Below, one piece after another: positions 37,587 through 47,523 of a DNA stretch of 64,000 nt. The stretch comes from Pantoea trifolii (GTDB taxonomy: Bacteria; Pseudomonadota; Gammaproteobacteria; Enterobacterales; Enterobacteriaceae), in NCBI RefSeq assembly GCF_024506435.1, contig NZ_JANIET010000001.1, positions 372,001 to 436,000 of the forward strand, in the 5' to 3' direction. The stretch's first letter is position 1; every line of letters starts with the position of its first letter. Both the position numbers and the translations under genes were made by a program. The notes below the pieces were generated by a model. The model made no database searches. It had not been told where the DNA came from and was given only the letters and a program-made list of their open reading frames with translations.

Positions 37587-39236
37587 ATGGAAATCTTCTT
37601 TACTATTCTCATCATGACGCTGGTGGTTTCACTCTCCAGCGTGGCGGCACGTATTCTGCCGTTTCAAATTCCCCTGCCGCTGGTGCAAATTGCCGCCGGT
37701 GCACTGCTCGCGTTTCCCGTCTTCGGCCTGCATGTCGATTTTGATCCGGAGCTGTTCCTCGTGCTGTTCATTCCGCCGCTGCTGTTCGCGGATGGCTGGA
37801 AAACGCCGATTAATGAGTTCCTGCATCACGGTCGCGAAATCATGGGGCTGGCGCTGGTTCTGGTGCTGATCACCGTGGTCGGGATTGGCTACCTGATTTA
37901 CTGGCTGGTGCCAGGCATTCCGCTGATTCCCGCCTTTGCGCTGGCGGCGGTGCTGTCGCCAACCGATGCCGTGGCGCTGTCCGGCATTGTCGGTGAAGGG
38001 CGCATCCCGAAAAAAATCATGTCGATTGTGCAGGGCGAAGCCCTGATGAACGACGCATCGGGTCTGGTATCGCTGAAGTTTGCCGTCGCGGTGGCGATGG
38101 GCACCATGGTGTTTACGTGGGGCGGCGCCAGCGTCGAGTTTCTCAAAGTGGCGGTCGGCGGTTTGGTTGCCGGTGTGGCGATATGCTGGCTGTATGGCCG
38201 CTCACTGCGTCTGCTAAGCCGCTGGAGCGGTGATGACCCGGCAACCCAAACCGTGCTGCTGCTGCTGTTACCGTTCGCCTCATACCTGATTGCGGAACAC
38301 CTTGGCGTGTCGGGCATCCTCGCCGCCGTCGCCGCCGGTATGACCATCACGCGTTCCGGCATTATCCGCCAGGCACCGCTGGCGATGCGTCTGCGTGCGA
38401 ACAGCGTGTGGCAGATGCTTGAGTTCGTGTTCAACGGCATGGTGTTCCTGATGCTCGGCCTGCAACTGCCCGACATCCTTTCCACCTCGATTGCGCAAGC
38501 GCAAGCCGATCCCAACGTCGAACTGTGGATGCTGTTTACCGACGTTCTGTTGGTCTACGCCGCGCTGATGGTAGTGCGTTTCGGTTGGTTGTGGATCATG
38601 AAGCGCACCAGTATGCGCTTACTGAAGAAGAAGCCGCTGGAGTTTACCAACTACTCGCTGCGTGAACTGCTGATTGCCTCTTTTGCCGGGGTACGCGGCG
38701 CCATCACGCTGGCCGGTGTGCTGTCGATTCCGCTGTTCCTCAGCAACGGCGATCCGTTCCCGGCGCGCTATGAATTGGTGTTCATCGCCACCGGGGTAAT
38801 CCTGGTGTCGCTGCTGGTGGGTGTGGTGATCTTGCCGATTCTGCTGCGTGACGTTGAGAGCATCGACAAGGTTGGCCATCGTCGTGAGATTCAGTTCGCA
38901 CGTGCTGCGATGGCGGGCGTGGCGATTGAGAGCCTGCATAAAATGGAGCAGCGTCTCGAAACCGACACCGAAGAGAACATCGATCCGGAACTGCTGAAAG
39001 AGGTCAGTTTGCGCGTGATTGGTAATCTGCGTCGCCGCGCGGAGGGCAAAAACGATATCGAACAGGCGCAATTTGCCGAAAACCTCGAACGTCGTTTCCG
39101 CCTCAATGCGCTGCGTGCCGAGCGTGCCGAGGTTTATCATCTGCGCGCCACGCAGGAGATCTCCAACGAGACGATGCAGAAACTGCTGCACGATCTCGAT
39201 CTGCTGGAAGCGCTGCTGATAGAGAAAGAGGAATAG
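37587..39236 (+). CDS. yjcE: Monovalent cation:proton antiporter YjcE (CPA1)
   Basis: A 549-residue antiporter of the CPA1 family, the same length as E. coli YjcE. About 12 membrane helices (residues 1-400) include the ALSPTDAVALSG and GEALMNDASG motifs with the conserved acidic transport residues; a cytoplasmic tail of about 150 residues follows. The start MEIFFT has AAGGA upstream. It probably exchanges Na+ or K+ for H+. Confidence 0.95.
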   Translation: MEIFFTILIMTLVVSLSSVAARILPFQIPLPLVQIAAGALLAFPVFGLHVDFDPELFLVLFIPPLLFADGWKTPINEFLHHGREIMGLALVLVLITVVGIGYLIYWLVPGIPLIPAFALAAVLSPTDAVALSGIVGEGRIPKKIMSIVQGEALMNDASGLVSLKFAVAVAMGTMVFTWGGASVEFLKVAVGGLVAGVAICWLYGRSLRLLSRWSGDDPATQTVLLLLLPFASYLIAEHLGVSGILAAVAAGMTITRSGIIRQAPLAMRLRANSVWQMLEFVFNGMVFLMLGLQLPDILSTSIAQAQADPNVELWMLFTDVLLVYAALMVVRFGWLWIMKRTSMRLLKKKPLEFTNYSLRELLIASFAGVRGAITLAGVLSIPLFLSNGDPFPARYELVFIATGVILVSLLVGVVILPILLRDVESIDKVGHRREIQFARAAMAGVAIESLHKMEQRLETDTEENIDPELLKEVSLRVIGNLRRRAEGKNDIEQAQFAENLERRFRLNALRAERAEVYHLRATQEISNETMQKLLHDLDLLEALLIEKEE

Positions 39237-39249
39237 CAGCAAGCCAAAC

Positions 39250-39273
39250 GTAGGGTCGCCATTCATGGCGACC
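39250..39273 (+). repeat. REP-like palindrome (copy D)
   Basis: GTAGGG head with TCGCCAT/ATGGCGA arms, 14 bases after yjcE. Confidence 0.8.
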
Positions 39274-39301
39274 TATCGACATTAATGCGCTGCGGCCGTT
39301 T

Positions 39302-40204
39302 TCACACCGACAGCCGCGGCGCACTATCCGGCCAATGTTCACGGCAACACTCAATCCACGCTTCGGCGCTACGCGACAGATAACTGCCTTCCCGCCAAAT
39401 CAACCCTAAACTCCACTGCAACTCCGATTCCAGCGGCAGCCACAGCAGCGATTGTTTATCCAACCGCAGACAAATGGGCTCCGGCAGAATCGCCAATCCC
39501 ATGCCCGCCTGCACCATCGCGGCGAGAAAATCCCACTGCGCGCTGCGCAGCGCAATCGTCGGCGTCAGGTTCTGACGTTGAAACGCTTTGCGGATCTGGC
39601 GATTCAGCGCGAACTCTTCATTAAGGATCAACAGCGGATGTTCAGCTAACTCCGCCAAACCGACTGTGTGGTGATCGCGCCATTGTTCACTGCGCGGCAG
39701 CAGCACGCACAGCGGATGGTGCATCAGCTCCAGCGTATTGAGCGGCAGTTCTGGCTCAATCGGCAGCGCGGTGAGGGCGATATCCAGCGCGCCACTCAGT
39801 ACCGCTTGCTGCGCCGTCAATCCACCGAACTCGGATATTTTCAGCTGTACGCCCGGATAACGGCGGCGAAAGGCGGAGATCGATCCGGCCATCTGCATGC
39901 CGACCATCGGCGGAATACCCAGCCGCAGCTCGCCGGTTTTCAACTGGTTAATGTCGCCCAACTGCGCTTCGAGCTGGTGGAATTCCTGCAGAATCACCAA
40001 TCCGCGCTGGTAAACCGCCTGGCCGCTATCAGTAAGATGCAGTTTGCGACCTTCACGCAGCAGCAAGGTGCAGCCGAGCTCCTCTCTCAGCTGGCGCAGC
40101 ATTTTGCTGATAGTCGGCTGCGTCACGAACAGCTTCTCAGCGGCGCGGGTGAAGCTTTGCTGACGCACCACTTCAGTGAAATAGCGCAGGGCGCGCACGT
40201 CCAT
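39302..40204 (-). CDS. LysR-family regulator
   Basis: A 300-residue LysR-type regulator with an N-terminal winged helix-turn-helix (FTRAAEKLFVTQPTISKMLR) and a periplasmic-binding-like effector domain (from about residue 90). The ATG at 40204 is chosen because AGGA lies 6 bases upstream; an earlier in-frame ATG has no spacing. It is divergent from the CidA/CidB-like genes and, by analogy with CidR, is likely their regulator. Confidence 0.9.
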   Translation of the reverse strand: MDVRALRYFTEVVRQQSFTRAAEKLFVTQPTISKMLRQLREELGCTLLLREGRKLHLTDSGQAVYQRGLVILQEFHQLEAQLGDINQLKTGELRLGIPPMVGMQMAGSISAFRRRYPGVQLKISEFGGLTAQQAVLSGALDIALTALPIEPELPLNTLELMHHPLCVLLPRSEQWRDHHTVGLAELAEHPLLILNEEFALNRQIRKAFQRQNLTPTIALRSAQWDFLAAMVQAGMGLAILPEPICLRLDKQSLLWLPLESELQWSLGLIWREGSYLSRSAEAWIECCREHWPDSAPRLSV

Positions 40205-40311
40205 AAACATTCCTTTTTGGCATAGTTTGAATGATTTTAATTCATTTCTTTCACAGTTTGCGGCGGATTTATACTGGACACCTCAATTCTTCCTCAGGGT
40301 ACAAGGCAATG

Positions 40312-40731
40312 ATGGCATTAAGTCCGCGCAGAACGGATCTCCTGCAACGTACGTTTGTTCCGCTGCAGCTGGTGCTGTATGTCGGGTTGTTTATTTTTAG
40401 CGACAGGCTGGTGAGCTGGCTGCATCTGCCGCTGCCGGCCAATGTGGTTGGCATGGTGCTGCTGCTGGTGTTAATCATGACGCGCATCGTGCCGCTGCGC
40501 TGGGTGAAAGCCGGTGCTAACTGGCTGCTGGCGGAAATGCTGCTGTTCTTTATTCCGGCAGTGGTGGCGGTGGTGAACTACAGCGATTTGCTGCGCAGCG
40601 AAGGCTGGCGCATCTGCGTGGTGATTGGCGTCAGTACCTTGCTGGTGCTGGCTTCCACTTCACTGGTGGTCGATCGTTTATACCGCTTCGAACTGGCGCG
40701 CGCCGCGCGTAAGCAGGTGCATCATGAATGA
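40312..40731 (+). CDS. CidA/LrgA-family holin-like membrane protein
   Basis: A 139-residue inner-membrane protein with four helices, matching the CidA/LrgA family (PF03788) in LPANVVGMVLLLVL and ANWLLAEMLLFFIPAVVAVV. In Gram-positive bacteria such proteins affect murein hydrolase activity and use of pyruvate or acetate overflow products. The start has AAGG 5 bases upstream. Its end overlaps the CidB-like gene by 8 bases, so the pair is translationally coupled. Confidence 0.9.
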   Translation: MALSPRRTDLLQRTFVPLQLVLYVGLFIFSDRLVSWLHLPLPANVVGMVLLLVLIMTRIVPLRWVKAGANWLLAEMLLFFIPAVVAVVNYSDLLRSEGWRICVVIGVSTLLVLASTSLVVDRLYRFELARAARKQVHHE

Positions 40732-41419
40732 TCTGTTGATTAGCCTGCTGTGTCTGACGTTCACGCTGCTGGTCTATTACCTCAACAAGATTATCTATCG
40801 GCGCTGGCGCACGCTGCTATTGATGCCGCTGGTGTTGACGCCGCTGGTGCTGGTGGCGCTGCTGCTGCTCACTCATGTCAGCTGGAAAAATTACATCGCC
40901 GAAAGTCACTGGCTGATTTGGTTGCTCGGTCCGGCCACGCTGGCGTTTGCCGTGCCGGTGTATGAGAACCTCGACATCATCAAGCGCCACTGGCTGTCGC
41001 TCAGCGTGGGCGTGCTGACGGCCACGCTGGTGGCGGTATGCAGCTCGGTGTGGCTGGCGCGCTTGCTGACGCTGCCGGAAACCATCCAGCGCAGCCTGGC
41101 AGTACGCTCGATCACCACGCCGTTTGCGCTGGCAGCCGCGCAGCCGATTGGCGGGCAGCCGGATCTGGTGGCGCTGTTTGTGGTGATCACCGGCGTGTTT
41201 GGCATGGCGGTGGGTGATGTACTTTTTCTGCGTATCGCTATCAAACAAGGCGTCGCCAAAGGCGCGGGATTTGGCGCCGCATCACATGGCGCAGGTACCG
41301 CGCGCGCTTACCAACTCGGCCAGCAGGAAGGCGTGGTGTCCAGCCTGGTGATGATGCTGTCTGGCGTCGTGACGGTGATTCTGGCGCCGCTGCTGAACCA
41401 TTTATTATGGGTGTCATAA
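40724..41419 (+). CDS. CidB/LrgB-family membrane protein
   Basis: A 231-residue integral membrane protein of the LrgB family (PF04172), with six to seven helices and the conserved RSITTPFALAAAQPIGG and GAASHGAGTARAYQLG segments. It partners the CidA-like protein. Expression is probably set by the divergent LysR regulator. The role of this pair in Gram-negative bacteria is not well defined. Confidence 0.9.
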   Translation: MNDLLISLLCLTFTLLVYYLNKIIYRRWRTLLLMPLVLTPLVLVALLLLTHVSWKNYIAESHWLIWLLGPATLAFAVPVYENLDIIKRHWLSLSVGVLTATLVAVCSSVWLARLLTLPETIQRSLAVRSITTPFALAAAQPIGGQPDLVALFVVITGVFGMAVGDVLFLRIAIKQGVAKGAGFGAASHGAGTARAYQLGQQEGVVSSLVMMLSGVVTVILAPLLNHLLWVS

Positions 41420-41504
41420 TGCCTTTGTTTTGAGTCATTGCTCATACTGCAACCACATCGCTTTGCTTATTGTTTGCCCGCTTAAACGATAAGGAAGCGA
41501 AAAA

Positions 41505-42047
41505 ATGAAAAGTCAGTATTTTGCAATGGGGCTGCTGTTGGCCTCCGCTGGGGTAATCGCTCAGGAAATCGGCGTAAAGGGTGGTAGTGATTTCTTTGCT
41601 GCCGCAATCAATAGCCAAAAAACCGCGCCAGGCCTGCAATATGGGATTGAGTATGTGAATGCAAAACATCAGTCAGAATTAGTGGACGCGAATCTGGGGT
41701 ATGGTGTCGCTATGGGCGCACTGCGAATCATTCCTCGCGTAGGCGTGTTCTGGGCTGAGTTGAACGATGATAAATCCTCCAGCTTCGGGGCAAATGCAGG
41801 TATCCGTGCGATGGCTCCGCTGCCGCAAGCTAATCATACCTGGCTCTACCTCGATTTCAGCATGTCGCCAAATGTCGGCAATTATAACCTGGAGCACCTG
41901 CATCAGTTTGAGGCGGGAATTTACTACCAACCAGCCCACTGGTTAACGCTAAGTTCCGGTTACCGCTACTTGGGCAGTGGCTTGAGCAGTAATACTACTC
42001 ATCGTTCGGTTGATGGTCTTTTTCTTGGCGCAGCCTGGCGTTTCTAG
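41505..42047 (+). CDS. YfaZ-family outer-membrane protein, first copy
   Basis: A 180-residue protein with a short signal peptide (ends VIAQ) and a barrel-like remainder ending in LGAAWRF, an outer-membrane C-terminal signature. Motifs GVKGGSDFFAA near the N terminus and YRYLGSGLS near the C terminus match YfaZ-like porin proteins. The ribosome-binding site is AAGGAAG. The function is unknown. A second related gene follows 139 bases downstream. Confidence 0.78.
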   Translation: MKSQYFAMGLLLASAGVIAQEIGVKGGSDFFAAAINSQKTAPGLQYGIEYVNAKHQSELVDANLGYGVAMGALRIIPRVGVFWAELNDDKSSSFGANAGIRAMAPLPQANHTWLYLDFSMSPNVGNYNLEHLHQFEAGIYYQPAHWLTLSSGYRYLGSGLSSNTTHRSVDGLFLGAAWRF

Positions 42048-42186
42048 TCTTACAAATGGCCCCTCGGGGCCATCTTCCCCCCGCTGTAATCCATTTTTAC
42101 GTAAAGCTTTCCAAATAATGTTGTCTCTCGTCGCCAGGCTGGTACCCTTGCCGCCGAATTAATTGTCCTTCATGGAGTGGAATCAC

Positions 42187-42732
42187 ATGTTAAAGCAACT
42201 TGTTACTGGAAGCGTTTTGGGTCTGGCACTGCTGAGCAGCGGCGCGCAGGCAATTGAGGGCAGTGTTGACGTGGGTGAGCATAGCACCAACCTGAACCTT
42301 GGCCTCGGCACCACTTCACCGGGCCTGTTCCTGAAAGGCAACTGGCTGCGCAGCGATCACGATGGCAGCACCTACGGCGCGGGCCTCGGCTATAACATCG
42401 ACGTGGGCGATTTCCGCATTGCACCTACTGCGAAAGCGCTGTTCACCCATCCGGAAGATGGTCGTGATGGCTTCACCGTGGCAGTGGGTGGTGCAGCGCA
42501 ATACAGCTTCAACAGCATGTGGGGTCTGTACGGCGAATATTACTATGCGCCAGAAGCCTTCTCCGATCGTCTGGATAGCTACCAGGAAGCGTCGGGCGGC
42601 CTGAGCTTCACGCCGATCTCTCTGCTGAACCTGCGTGTGGGTTATCAGTACATCGAGCTCAACAATAAAGGCAGCCGCAAAGATAACGTACTGGTCGATG
42701 GCCCGTACGTCGGCGCGTCACTGCGTTTCTAA
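42187..42732 (+). CDS. YfaZ-family outer-membrane protein, second copy
   Basis: A 181-residue paralogue of the preceding gene, with a signal peptide ending SSGAQA and the C-terminal GASLRF. Readable pieces: GGAAQYSFNSMWGLYGEYYY and LRVGYQYIELNNKG, both typical of YfaZ. GGAG lies 9 bases before the ATG; the frame runs 8 codons further upstream. The two copies probably arose by tandem duplication and then diverged. Confidence 0.82.
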   Translation: MLKQLVTGSVLGLALLSSGAQAIEGSVDVGEHSTNLNLGLGTTSPGLFLKGNWLRSDHDGSTYGAGLGYNIDVGDFRIAPTAKALFTHPEDGRDGFTVAVGGAAQYSFNSMWGLYGEYYYAPEAFSDRLDSYQEASGGLSFTPISLLNLRVGYQYIELNNKGSRKDNVLVDGPYVGASLRF

Positions 42733-42755
42733 TTGTCTGATTAAAGTGCGGCTTG

Positions 42756-42850
42756 CCCCTCATCCCGACCTTCTCCCATTAATGGGAGAAGGAGAAAAAC
42801 GCGCCGATCGGTTCCCTCTCCCATTTATGGGAGAGGGTTAGGGTGAGGGG
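42756..42850. repeat. CCCTCTCCC palindromic pair (REPIN-like)
   Basis: Two hairpins, TTCTCCCATT/AATGGGAGAA and CCCTCTCCCAT/ATGGGAGAGGG, are enclosed by CCCCTCATCCC and GGGTGAGGGG, making one long imperfect palindrome. It lies between the second YfaZ-like gene and actP. Confidence 0.75.
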
Positions 42851-42864
42851 AAGCCAGCACGGAC

Positions 42865-44517
42865 TTAATGCGATTTACCCTGCGAAATCCCAATCCCCGT
42901 CTGCGAGCGAATAAACTGCCCACGGAAGCGCGCACGCTCCTGCGCACCGCGTGCTGAATGGTCGGTAATTGAGAACAGCCAGATACCGATAAACGCCGCC
43001 AGCATCGAAAACAGCGCCGGATATTCATACGGATAAATCGGCTTCTCATGCCCCAACACCTGCACCCAAATCGTCGGGCCAAGGATCATCAGCAGCACCG
43101 CAGTAATCAGTCCCAGCCAACCGCCCACCATCGCGCCGCGCGTGGTCAGTTTCGACCAGTACATCGACAGCAAAATGATCGGGAAGTTACAGCTGGCAGC
43201 AATCGAGAACGCCAGGCCGACCATGAAAGCAATGTTCTGTTTCTCAAACAGAATCCCCAGCGCAATCGCCACCACGCCCAACACCAGCACGGTGATCTTC
43301 GAGATGCGCAGTTCATCGCGTTCCGTCGCCTTACCTTCGCGGATCACGCTGGCATAAAGATCGTGTGAAACCGCCGACGCGCCCGCCAGTGTTAAACCGG
43401 CCACCACCGCCAGAATGGTGGCGAAGGCCACCGCCGAGATAAAGCCGAGAAACAGGCTGCCGCCGACCGCATTCGCCAGATGCACCGCCGCCATATTGGT
43501 GCCGCCGAGCAATGCGCCGCTGGCGTCTTTGAAGGCGGGATTCGCTCCCACCAGCAAAATCGCGCCGAAGCCGATAATAAAGGTCAGGAAGTAGAAGTAG
43601 CCCATAAAGCCGGTGGCCCAGAACACGCTTTTACGCGCTTCACGCGCATCAGCCACGGTGAAGAAGCGCATCAGAATATGCGGCAAACCGGCGGTACCGA
43701 ACATCAAACCAAGACCTAATGAGAGCGCCGAAATCGGATCTTTCACCAGCCCGCCAGGCTGCATAATCGCCGCGCCTTTTGGGTGCACCGCCATCGCTTC
43801 GGTGAACAGCGTATTGAAGCTAAAGCCAACAGCTTTCATCACCATAATCGCCATAAAGCTGGCACCAAACAGCAGCAGCACCGCTTTGATGATCTGCACC
43901 CAGGTGGTCGCCAGCATGCCGCCGAACAGCACGTACAGCACCATCAAAATGCCGACCATCACCACCGCGATATGGTAGTCGAGGCCAAACAGCAGCTGGA
44001 TCAGCTTACCGGCACCCACCATCTGCGCAATCAGATAGAGCGCCACCACCACCAGCGAGCCGCAAGCCGACAGCGTACGGATCGGTTTCTGCGCGAGGCG
44101 ATAAGAAGCCACATCGGCAAAGGTATAGCGCCCGAGGTTACGCAACCGTTCGGCAATCAAAAACAGGATCATCGGCCAGCCGACGAGGAAGCCGAGCGAG
44201 TAGATCAGCCCGTCGTAACCCGAGGTGTAAACCAGAGCAGAAATACCGAGGAAGGAGGCGGCGGACATAAAGTCACCGGCGATGGCGAGGCCGTTCTGGA
44301 ATCCGGTGATATTGCCGCCTGCGGTGTAATAATCGCTGCGCGAGCGGGTACGTTTGGAAGCCCAATACGTGATGCCGAGCGTCGCGGCGACAAACACCAC
44401 GAACATGATAATGGCTTCATAGTTGGTGGCTTGCCGTTGTACCGCGCCGGTAATGGCATCGGTGGCAAACACGCTGGCGGGCACTACCGCGAGAAATATT
44501 GAAAGCAGGCGCTTCAT
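42865..44517 (-). CDS. actP: Acetate permease ActP
   Basis: A 550-residue sodium:solute symporter that takes up acetate and related carboxylates. A cleavable-type N terminus ([17 protein letters not shown]) is followed by 13-14 helices; signatures [20 protein letters not shown] and [14 protein letters not shown] are visible. It overlaps yjcH by 4 bases and completes the acs-yjcH-actP operon for acetate scavenging. Confidence 0.96.
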   Translation of the reverse strand: MKRLLSIFLAVVPASVFATDAITGAVQRQATNYEAIIMFVVFVAATLGITYWASKRTRSRSDYYTAGGNITGFQNGLAIAGDFMSAASFLGISALVYTSGYDGLIYSLGFLVGWPMILFLIAERLRNLGRYTFADVASYRLAQKPIRTLSACGSLVVVALYLIAQMVGAGKLIQLLFGLDYHIAVVMVGILMVLYVLFGGMLATTWVQIIKAVLLLFGASFMAIMVMKAVGFSFNTLFTEAMAVHPKGAAIMQPGGLVKDPISALSLGLGLMFGTAGLPHILMRFFTVADAREARKSVFWATGFMGYFYFLTFIIGFGAILLVGANPAFKDASGALLGGTNMAAVHLANAVGGSLFLGFISAVAFATILAVVAGLTLAGASAVSHDLYASVIREGKATERDELRISKITVLVLGVVAIALGILFEKQNIAFMVGLAFSIAASCNFPIILLSMYWSKLTTRGAMVGGWLGLITAVLLMILGPTIWVQVLGHEKPIYPYEYPALFSMLAAFIGIWLFSITDHSARGAQERARFRGQFIRSQTGIGISQGKSH

Positions 44518-44840
44518 GATTTCACCTCGCTCAGGATCTGTTTGGTCAGACGATCAAACTCGCCGTTGGCGCGCCACACGTAGACGCCGGTCAGCACGAA
44601 TGACATCACGATTAAACCTACACCAATCGGAATACCGCGCGTGACGTTAGTGCCGGCGTGCAGCGGCGTACCGAGCCAGCCGGGTGCGAAGGCGATCAAC
44701 AGAATAAAGCCGATGTAGAGCACCAGCATGATCACGCTGAGCAGCAGCGCAAACGCCTGGCGCTTGTGCACCAGCTCATGAAAGCGCGGATTATTCTCGA
44801 CTTGTTGCCAGACTGCTTCCTGTTCAGGGGTTTCGTTCAT
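44514..44840 (-). CDS. yjcH: DUF485-family membrane protein YjcH
   Basis: A 108-residue protein with two membrane helices (about 30-50 and 68-90), matching YjcH in [20 protein letters not shown] and [13 protein letters not shown]. It is encoded between acs and actP in acetate-utilising bacteria; role in transport is likely but not proven. The ATG at 44840 has GGAG upstream; a GTG one codon earlier is possible. Confidence 0.94.
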   Translation of the reverse strand: MNETPEQEAVWQQVENNPRFHELVHKRQAFALLLSVIMLVLYIGFILLIAFAPGWLGTPLHAGTNVTRGIPIGVGLIVMSFVLTGVYVWRANGEFDRLTKQILSEVKS

Positions 44841-44950
44841 CACATTTTCTCCAGAGGCAAGGCGGCCAGCATACTCACGATTAAATGATTTAACTGGCTG
44901 AATATTCTAGTTTTATAAGTTGTGCGAACTCAGAAATACGTGGCATATAA

Positions 44951-44974
44951 GGGCGGCCAAATGGTCGCCCCTAC
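44951..44974 (-). repeat. REP-like palindrome, variant stem (copy G)
   Basis: Read on the minus strand: GTAGGG head, then arms GCGACCA and TGGCCGC around TT. Stem bases differ from the main family in both arms. It lies between acs and yjcH inside the operon. Confidence 0.6.
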
Positions 44975-44986
44975 AACAGAAGCCGC

Positions 44987-46942
44987 TTACGGCATTGAGA
45001 TGGACTGTTTCTCCTCCAGCAATTTCTCTACCACGCCCGGATCGGCCAGCGTAGAGGTATCGCCGAGATTGCTGGTATCGCCGGCAGCGATTTTGCGCAG
45101 AATGCGACGCATAATCTTGCCGGAGCGGGTTTTTGGCAGCGAGTCGGTCCAGTGCAGCACATCCGGCGTGGCAATCGGGCCAATCTCTTTACGCACCCAG
45201 TTACGCACTTCGGTATACAGCTCTGGCGACGGCTCTTCACCGTGGTTGAGCGTGATATACGCGTAGATCGCCTGACCTTTGATGCTGTGCGGAATGCCCA
45301 CCACCGCCGCTTCGGCAATCTTCGGATGCGACACCAGCGCCGATTCAATTTCGGCGGTGCCAAGACGGTGACCGGAAACGTTCAGCACGTCATCGACGCG
45401 ACCGGTGATCCAGTAATAACCCTCTTCATCACGGCGCGCGCCGTCACCGCTGAAGTAGCGATTTTTGAAGGTGGAGAAGTAGGTTTGCTCGAAACGATCG
45501 TGATCGCCATACAGCGTACGCGCCTGGCCTGGCCAGGAATCGACGATCACCAGGTTGCCTTCGGTCGCCCCCTCAAGCGGGTTGCCTTCGTTATCCACCA
45601 GCGCAGGCTGCACGCCGAAGAACGGTTTGGTGGCGGAACCGGCTTTCAGTTCAGTTGCGCCCGGCAATGGCGTGATCATGAAGCCGCCGGTTTCGGTTTG
45701 CCACCAGGTATCGACGATTGGGCAACGGCTGTCGCCAATCTTCTTGTAATACCACTCCCAGGCTTCCGGGTTGATCGGTTCACCCACCGAACCCATGATG
45801 CGCAGGCTGCTGCGATCGGTGCCTTCAATCGCTTTATCACCTTCGGCCATCAGCGCGCGAATCGCGGTTGGCGCGGTATACAGCAGCGTCACCTTATGTT
45901 TATCCACCACTTCCGCCATGCGGCTCGGCTTCGGCCAGTTCGGCACGCCTTCAAACATCAGCGTGGTTGCGCCGCACGCCAGCGGACCGTATATCAGATA
46001 GCTGTGACCGGTGATCCAGCCGACGTCGGCGGTACACCAGTAAACATCATCCGGATGATAATCAAACACGTACTTAAAGGTGCTGGCGGCATACACCAGA
46101 TAACCGCCGGTGGTGTGCAGCACGCCTTTCGGCTTGCCGGTGGAGCCGGAGGTATAAAGGATAAACAGCGGATGTTCGGCATCAACAGCAACCGGCTGGT
46201 GCTGATCGCTGGCCTTCGCCATCAGATCGTGCCACCACAGATCGCGGCCTTCGCGCCAGCCGGTGTCTTTACCGGTGCGCTTAAACACCACCACATTTTT
46301 CACCGTGGTGACGTTGGGATTGTTCAGAGCATCATCGACGTTTTTCTTCAGCGGAATGCTGCGACCAGCACGCACGCCTTCATCGGCGGTGATGATCAGT
46401 TTGGCGTTGGAATCGACCACGCGTCCAGCAACCGCTTCCGGTGAGAAGCCGCCGAAGATCACCGAGTGCACCGCACCAATGCGCGCACAGGCCAGCATCG
46501 CTACGGCCGCTTCGGGCACCATCGGCATATAGATCGCGACCACGTCGCCTTTCTTCACTCCCAGGCTGCCGAGCACATTGGCAAAGCGGCAGACGTCCGC
46601 ATGCAGTTCGCGGAAACTAATGGTTTTGCTTTCGCTGGCGTCGTCGCCTTCCCAGATGATGGCAGGATGGTCGCCACGCGTGGCCAAATGGCGATCAAGG
46701 CAGTTAGCGGCGAGGTTTAGCTCGCCATCTTCATACCAGCGAATGGAAATATTGCCGGGGGCAAAGGAGGTATTTTTCACTTTGCTGTAAGGCTTAATCC
46801 AGTCGAGGATTTTGCCTTGCTCACCCCAAAAGGTGTCGGGATCGTCAACCGATTGTTGATACAGCGCCGCATACTGATCGGCATTAATGAGAGCATTCGC
46901 TGCAATGGCAGCGGGTACGGGATGCTTGTATATTTGGCTCAT
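44987..46942 (-). CDS. acs: Acetyl-CoA synthetase Acs
   Basis: A 651-residue AMP-forming ligase that activates acetate. The AMP-binding motif [18 protein letters not shown] (about residue 265) and the regulatory acetylation site [11 protein letters not shown] (about Lys609) are clear. It is first in the acs-yjcH-actP operon. In E. coli this operon is CRP-activated; weak CRP-like sequences occur in the upstream gap but none is convincing. Confidence 0.98.
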   Translation of the reverse strand: MSQIYKHPVPAAIAANALINADQYAALYQQSVDDPDTFWGEQGKILDWIKPYSKVKNTSFAPGNISIRWYEDGELNLAANCLDRHLATRGDHPAIIWEGDDASESKTISFRELHADVCRFANVLGSLGVKKGDVVAIYMPMVPEAAVAMLACARIGAVHSVIFGGFSPEAVAGRVVDSNAKLIITADEGVRAGRSIPLKKNVDDALNNPNVTTVKNVVVFKRTGKDTGWREGRDLWWHDLMAKASDQHQPVAVDAEHPLFILYTSGSTGKPKGVLHTTGGYLVYAASTFKYVFDYHPDDVYWCTADVGWITGHSYLIYGPLACGATTLMFEGVPNWPKPSRMAEVVDKHKVTLLYTAPTAIRALMAEGDKAIEGTDRSSLRIMGSVGEPINPEAWEWYYKKIGDSRCPIVDTWWQTETGGFMITPLPGATELKAGSATKPFFGVQPALVDNEGNPLEGATEGNLVIVDSWPGQARTLYGDHDRFEQTYFSTFKNRYFSGDGARRDEEGYYWITGRVDDVLNVSGHRLGTAEIESALVSHPKIAEAAVVGIPHSIKGQAIYAYITLNHGEEPSPELYTEVRNWVRKEIGPIATPDVLHWTDSLPKTRSGKIMRRILRKIAAGDTSNLGDTSTLADPGVVEKLLEEKQSISMP

Positions 46943-47523
46943 GGCTGACCTCCTTGAAGATGTTAATCATATGTCAATCAATGGTTAATTGAAGACCGCA
47001 ACAGGGCTTTGTTTCTGTTTTGTAGTCTGGATCACGACCTGTTATCACCGCCAAATGCCTCACGAACGCAGAGTCAAAACGCCGCGCGATCAGTCCGATT
47101 TTCTGCTTTAAGCCTAAGAGATTTCTGGTTCTTCTGTGCAAATAATCAGCAAACGCGCCGGGCCGCTTTTTGCGCAATATTGCATAGCTATGCTGAAAAT
47201 TATCGAATTAACACTTTTCATAACAGCGAGTTATGGCTGTTAACCTTTGTCAGCATTTTATGCTACTAACCTGAATAAGATTTGCGCTATCACGCCGGGG
47301 GTTGCATTTACCGTAGTGAAAATGGTACTTATCTCGGCCCTGTTCAGCAGGTATCAACTCAGACTGCATCACTCCGCAGGCGCAAAATGCCTGCACAGCT
47401 GTAACCGACGTAGTCATAAATAACCCTCTATTTTATCGGGCTTTTGCTCACTTCCCTGTGTGACATTTCTCCTGCACCTTCGCAGCAGAGCAAAGGGGTT
47501 TTTAACTGAGGAAATAACGCGTT
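46943..47523. other. Divergent promoter region of acs and gltP
   Basis: The 581 bases hold no gene. A weak CRP-like site (TGTAGTCTGGATCACG at 47021) and a half site (TGTGACATTTCTCC near 47459) are seen; the former lies about 80 bases before acs. In E. coli the acs neighbour here is nrfA, so this gap differs. Confidence 0.5.

Noticed and set aside
45152..46444. A 430-codon plus-strand open frame opposite acs
   Set aside because: Composition rich in His, Arg and Gly is typical of antisense to a GC-rich gene; acs is unambiguous on the other strand.
47021..47036. CRP site for acs (TGTAGTCTGGATCACG)
   Set aside because: Left half-site matches poorly; kept only as a weak note in the intergenic entry.
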